This document shows, piece after piece, positions 6,341 to 8,230 of a DNA stretch of 8,230 nt; positions within the stretch are counted from its first letter, which is position 1; each line of letters opens with the position of its first letter. The position numbers and the translations under genes were made by a program. The notes beneath the pieces are model-generated. The model was not told where the DNA came from. It searched no databases and saw only the letters and a list, made by a program, of their open reading frames with translations. The stretch is from assembly GCA_019313735.1 (NCBI GenBank), contig JAFDAR010000089.1, forward strand, positions 1 to 8,230, read 5' to 3'. This DNA is from Deltaproteobacteria bacterium (GTDB lineage: Bacteria; Desulfobacterota; Syntrophia; Syntrophales; UBA2210).

Positions 6341-7099
6341 TCAGCCGATCAGCCCCGATTTTTTTATGCGATCTACCAGCTCTTCCGCCTGTTCATCAGT
6401 TGTCCCTGTCAGAAACTCGCATCTTCTTTCTCTTGTTACTTTTGTCATGGAAATAACCCTGGTGGGGGAACCGGTATTACCCACTGTCTCTGCATTTATC
6501 TCCAGATCGTCAAGGGTCAGGACATTGATTTTTTTAGTGTTAAAGGCTTCCTCGATTCCTCCCAGGGGAATGTCCCGTGGTTTAAGAGCGGAGGGATGGA
6601 TTGTCAGTGCGGCGGGCAGAGATAGTTCGTATTCCTCTCTGAATCCGTCGATTTTGCGATCCACACGAAGAAGATTGTCTTTAAATTCGCAGGAAGTAAC
6701 GCCGGTTACCAGAGGCGCATCAATAAGAACAGCGGTCTGCGGTCCGACCTGTCCAGTGTCGCTGTCGTACGTCCGTGTTCCAAAAAGGACCAGGTCAAAG
6801 GGAGCGAGTCTTTTGATCGCGGCGGCGAGCGCAGTTGAGGTTGCCAGCGTATCCGAATCGGCCAGACGGGCATCGCTGAGAAGGGTTCCCCTGTCCACGC
6901 CCATTGCCATAGCCTCGTTGAGAACGAAGGCGCACGAAGGAGGTCCCATCGATAAGACGGTAACCGTGCCACCCTGTTCTTCTGCCATTGATATGGCCAT
7001 CTCCAGTGCCGGGCGATCGAACGGGTTCAATTCCGCCGTATCCGCGGAACGGACAATCCCGTTCTCCGGCGCCTTTGTAACTCTCTTATCCGGGGACAC
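6341..7099 (-). CDS. etfB: Electron transfer flavoprotein beta subunit, N-terminus altered by repeat
   Basis: The frame matches EtfB: LNPFDRPALEMAI, GGTVTVLSMGPPSCAFVLNEAMAMGVDRGTLL, SDTLATSTALAAAI, DLVLFGTRTYDSDTGQVGP (the 'DGDTGQVGP' nucleotide-binding motif), APLVTGV, and a C-terminal arm ending KKSGLIG. EtfB pairs with EtfA and contributes the AMP (or bifurcating FAD) site. The family normally opens with M-x-I-V-V-C-I-K-Q-V-P-D. Here the recognisable protein begins at about PDKRVTKAPENG. The only upstream start in frame is a GTG (7099-7097) inside the palindromic repeat, with an in-frame TAG about eight codons further up. About ten residues forming the first beta strand are therefore missing or replaced. 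GGGAT from the repeat lies just upstream of the GTG and could act as a weak ribosome binding site. The gene sits between the acyl-CoA dehydrogenase gene and the etfA fusion gene. Confidence 0.85.
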   Translation of the reverse strand: MSPDKRVTKAPENGIVRSADTAELNPFDRPALEMAISMAEEQGGTVTVLSMGPPSCAFVLNEAMAMGVDRGTLLSDARLADSDTLATSTALAAAIKRLAPFDLVLFGTRTYDSDTGQVGPQTAVLIDAPLVTGVTSCEFKDNLLRVDRKIDGFREEYELSLPAALTIHPSALKPRDIPLGGIEEAFNTKKINVLTLDDLEINAETVGNTGSPTRVISMTKVTRERRCEFLTGTTDEQAEELVDRIKKSGLIG

Positions 7100-7180
7100 G
7101 ATCCCGATTTGATAAAACTAAATCGGGTCATGTCCCCGCACGATCCCGATTTGATAAAACTAAATCGGGTCATGCCCCCC
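7097..7180. repeat. Two tandem copies of a 42-bp palindromic (REP-like) repeat
   Basis: Copies at 7097-7138 and 7139-7180 differ at two of 42 positions. Each contains the stem CCCGATTT (7103-7110; 7145-7152) and AAATCGGG (7120-7127; 7162-7169) around a nine-base loop. An outer pair, GGGGACA (7092-7098) with TGTCCCC (7131-7137), extends the first hairpin. They fill the whole gap between the acyl-CoA dehydrogenase stop and etfB, and the left edge runs into the etfB reading frame. Strong hairpins here could attenuate or process the acd-etfBA transcript. Confidence 0.85.
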
Positions 7181-7184
7181 GAAG

Positions 7185-8230
7185 TCATTTGTATTCGTCG
7201 AGCACACCTTTCGCTATAACCATCCGGTGAATCTCTGATGTTCCCTCGTAGATTCTTGTTACCCTTGCGTCACGGTAATAGCGTTCAACCGCGTAAGCCT
7301 TGGAGTATCCGTATCCTCCGTGTATCTGGACTGCCATGTCAGTTACCTTGCTCGACATCTCCGAAGCATATAGTTTGGCCATCGCAGATGCCTGGGGAAA
7401 GGGTTTACCCTGATCGCGCAGAATGGCCGCCCGGTAAACCATGATCCGTGCCGCCTCCACCTGTGTCGCCATGTCGGCAAGCATTGCCTGGACCGACTGG
7501 TGCTGTCCGATAGGAACACCAAACTGCTGTCTCTGATTCGCGTATCGTGCCGATTCTTCAAGCGCGGCCTGCGCGATACCCACCGCCTGGGCGGCTATCC
7601 CGACTCTTCCCGTATCAAGTGCCATAAGTCCTATTTGAAGCCCCATCCCCTCTTTTCCGATCAGGTTTTCCGCGGGGACCTTACAATCATACAGACGGAT
7701 GGAACTTACAGGGTTTGCCCTCATGCCACAGAGGTCTTCCACATCGCCCACAACGAATCCTGGTGTTCCCCGCTCGGCCACAACAACGCTTATTCCCCTG
7801 CGTCCGGCATTCGGGTCCGTCCTTGCGAAAATCAGGCAGATGTCCGCGACACCCCCGTTGGTCACGAAGACCTTGTTCGCGTTTACCACGAAATGATCAC
7901 CGTTGCGGATTGCAGTTGCCTCGATTCCCGCCGCGTCGGAACCTGCGTTTGGCTCGGTGAGGCCGAAGGCGCCTATCTTCTCTCCGCGTGCCAGTTGAGG
8001 AATCCATCGCTCCTTTTGTTCTTCCGTTCCGAAGGCTAGGATGGGATAAACGGCGACACTGTTATGGACTGTTACGCAAAGTCCAAGGCTCCCGCACGCC
8101 CGGGAGATTTCCTCGATGGTAATTACGTAACTTATGGTGTCCGTCTCCGCGCCTCCAAGATTCTTCGGCGCCTGAATTCCGAAGTAACCGAGCTTTCCCA
8201 TCATCTCGACAATTTCCCAGGGGAAACGGG
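7185..8230 (-). CDS. Acyl-CoA dehydrogenase (N-terminus beyond right edge)
   Basis: This FAD enzyme introduces a trans-2 double bond into an acyl-CoA and passes electrons to ETF. The open frame reaches the window edge: codons before the Met pair at 8204 read RFPWEIVE, which fits the family, so the true start lies outside and roughly 35 residues are missing from a usual length near 380. Visible motifs are GLTEPNAGSDAAG (about 7967-7927, the first family signature, which contacts flavin and substrate) and the C-terminal IHGGYGYSKAYAVERYYRDAR. The catalytic base Glu of IYEGTSEIHR is at 7247-7245, the position used by short/medium-chain and butyryl-CoA dehydrogenases. RQQFGVPIGQHQSVQ is also typical. 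Chain-length preference cannot be fixed by eye. The etfB and etfA genes follow in the same direction, which supports use of this ETF as electron acceptor. Confidence 0.93.
   Translation of the reverse strand, partial: RFPWEIVEMMGKLGYFGIQAPKNLGGAETDTISYVITIEEISRACGSLGLCVTVHNSVAVYPILAFGTEEQKERWIPQLARGEKIGAFGLTEPNAGSDAAGIEATAIRNGDHFVVNANKVFVTNGGVADICLIFARTDPNAGRRGISVVVAERGTPGFVVGDVEDLCGMRANPVSSIRLYDCKVPAENLIGKEGMGLQIGLMALDTGRVGIAAQAVGIAQAALEESARYANQRQQFGVPIGQHQSVQAMLADMATQVEAARIMVYRAAILRDQGKPFPQASAMAKLYASEMSSKVTDMAVQIHGGYGYSKAYAVERYYRDARVTRIYEGTSEIHRMVIAKGVLDEYK

Noticed and set aside
7097..7180. CRISPR array
   Set aside because: There are two directly abutting palindromic copies with no spacers between them, and no cas genes nearby.
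7500..8039. 179-codon plus-strand open frame
   Set aside because: It is antisense to the acyl-CoA dehydrogenase, whose signature motifs lie on the minus strand over the same bases.

Overview
The window looks like a piece of an anaerobic bacterial genome, most likely a metagenome-derived lineage of the Desulfobacterota or a relative. That placement is an inference. It rests on an oxygen-sensitive glycyl radical enzyme, an acyl-CoA dehydrogenase/electron-transfer-flavoprotein cluster, and dispersed palindromic repeats of a style common in such genomes. No rRNA, tRNA or other taxonomic marker is present. By eye the DNA has two textures: the central gene (595-3942) is AT-rich with relaxed codon use, while the left edge and everything right of about 4090 are GC-richer.

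Layout. (1) 1-225, minus: the first 75 codons of an HD-superfamily phosphohydrolase that runs off the left edge. (2) 226-594: a gene-free stretch with two short 'GAGTCTGACCCC'-type repeats, then an AT-rich promoter region and a good ribosome binding site. (3) 595-3942, plus: a 1115-residue protein joining a complete radical-SAM glycyl-radical activase to a complete glycyl radical enzyme. This is the most striking object here. (4) 3943-4220: a junk-like junction holding a palindromic dispersed repeat, the C-terminal stub of a tyrosine recombinase, and a second copy of the repeat found at 424-447. The AT-rich gene therefore sits between two direct copies of the same short element. (5) 4216-8230, minus, read right to left: an acyl-CoA dehydrogenase (5' end outside the window), two tandem copies of a 42-bp palindromic repeat, an ETF beta subunit whose usual first residues are missing at the repeat boundary, an ETF alpha subunit fused to a complete XRE-cupin regulator, and a decayed UPF0178 (YaiI/YqxD) gene.

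How the genes work together. The acyl-CoA dehydrogenase would oxidise an acyl-CoA and pass electrons to the EtfB/EtfA flavoprotein encoded just downstream, as in beta-oxidation or short-chain acyl-CoA metabolism. The XRE-cupin tail on EtfA suggests the electron carrier, or a regulator derived from it, may also bind DNA. The activase-GRE fusion appears to be a self-contained radical enzyme: it carries the 4Fe-4S/SAM site that would install the glycyl radical and the Cys/Glu/Gly machinery that would use it. Its GCVEP motif, and an Asp 14 residues after the catalytic Cys, resemble glycerol/diol dehydratases rather than pyruvate formate-lyase. The substrate cannot be read from the sequence.

The repeats have shaped the region. 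They lie at the truncated end of the recombinase, at the end of the UPF0178 gene, and at the 5' end of etfB, so several neighbours look damaged by repeat insertion or recombination.
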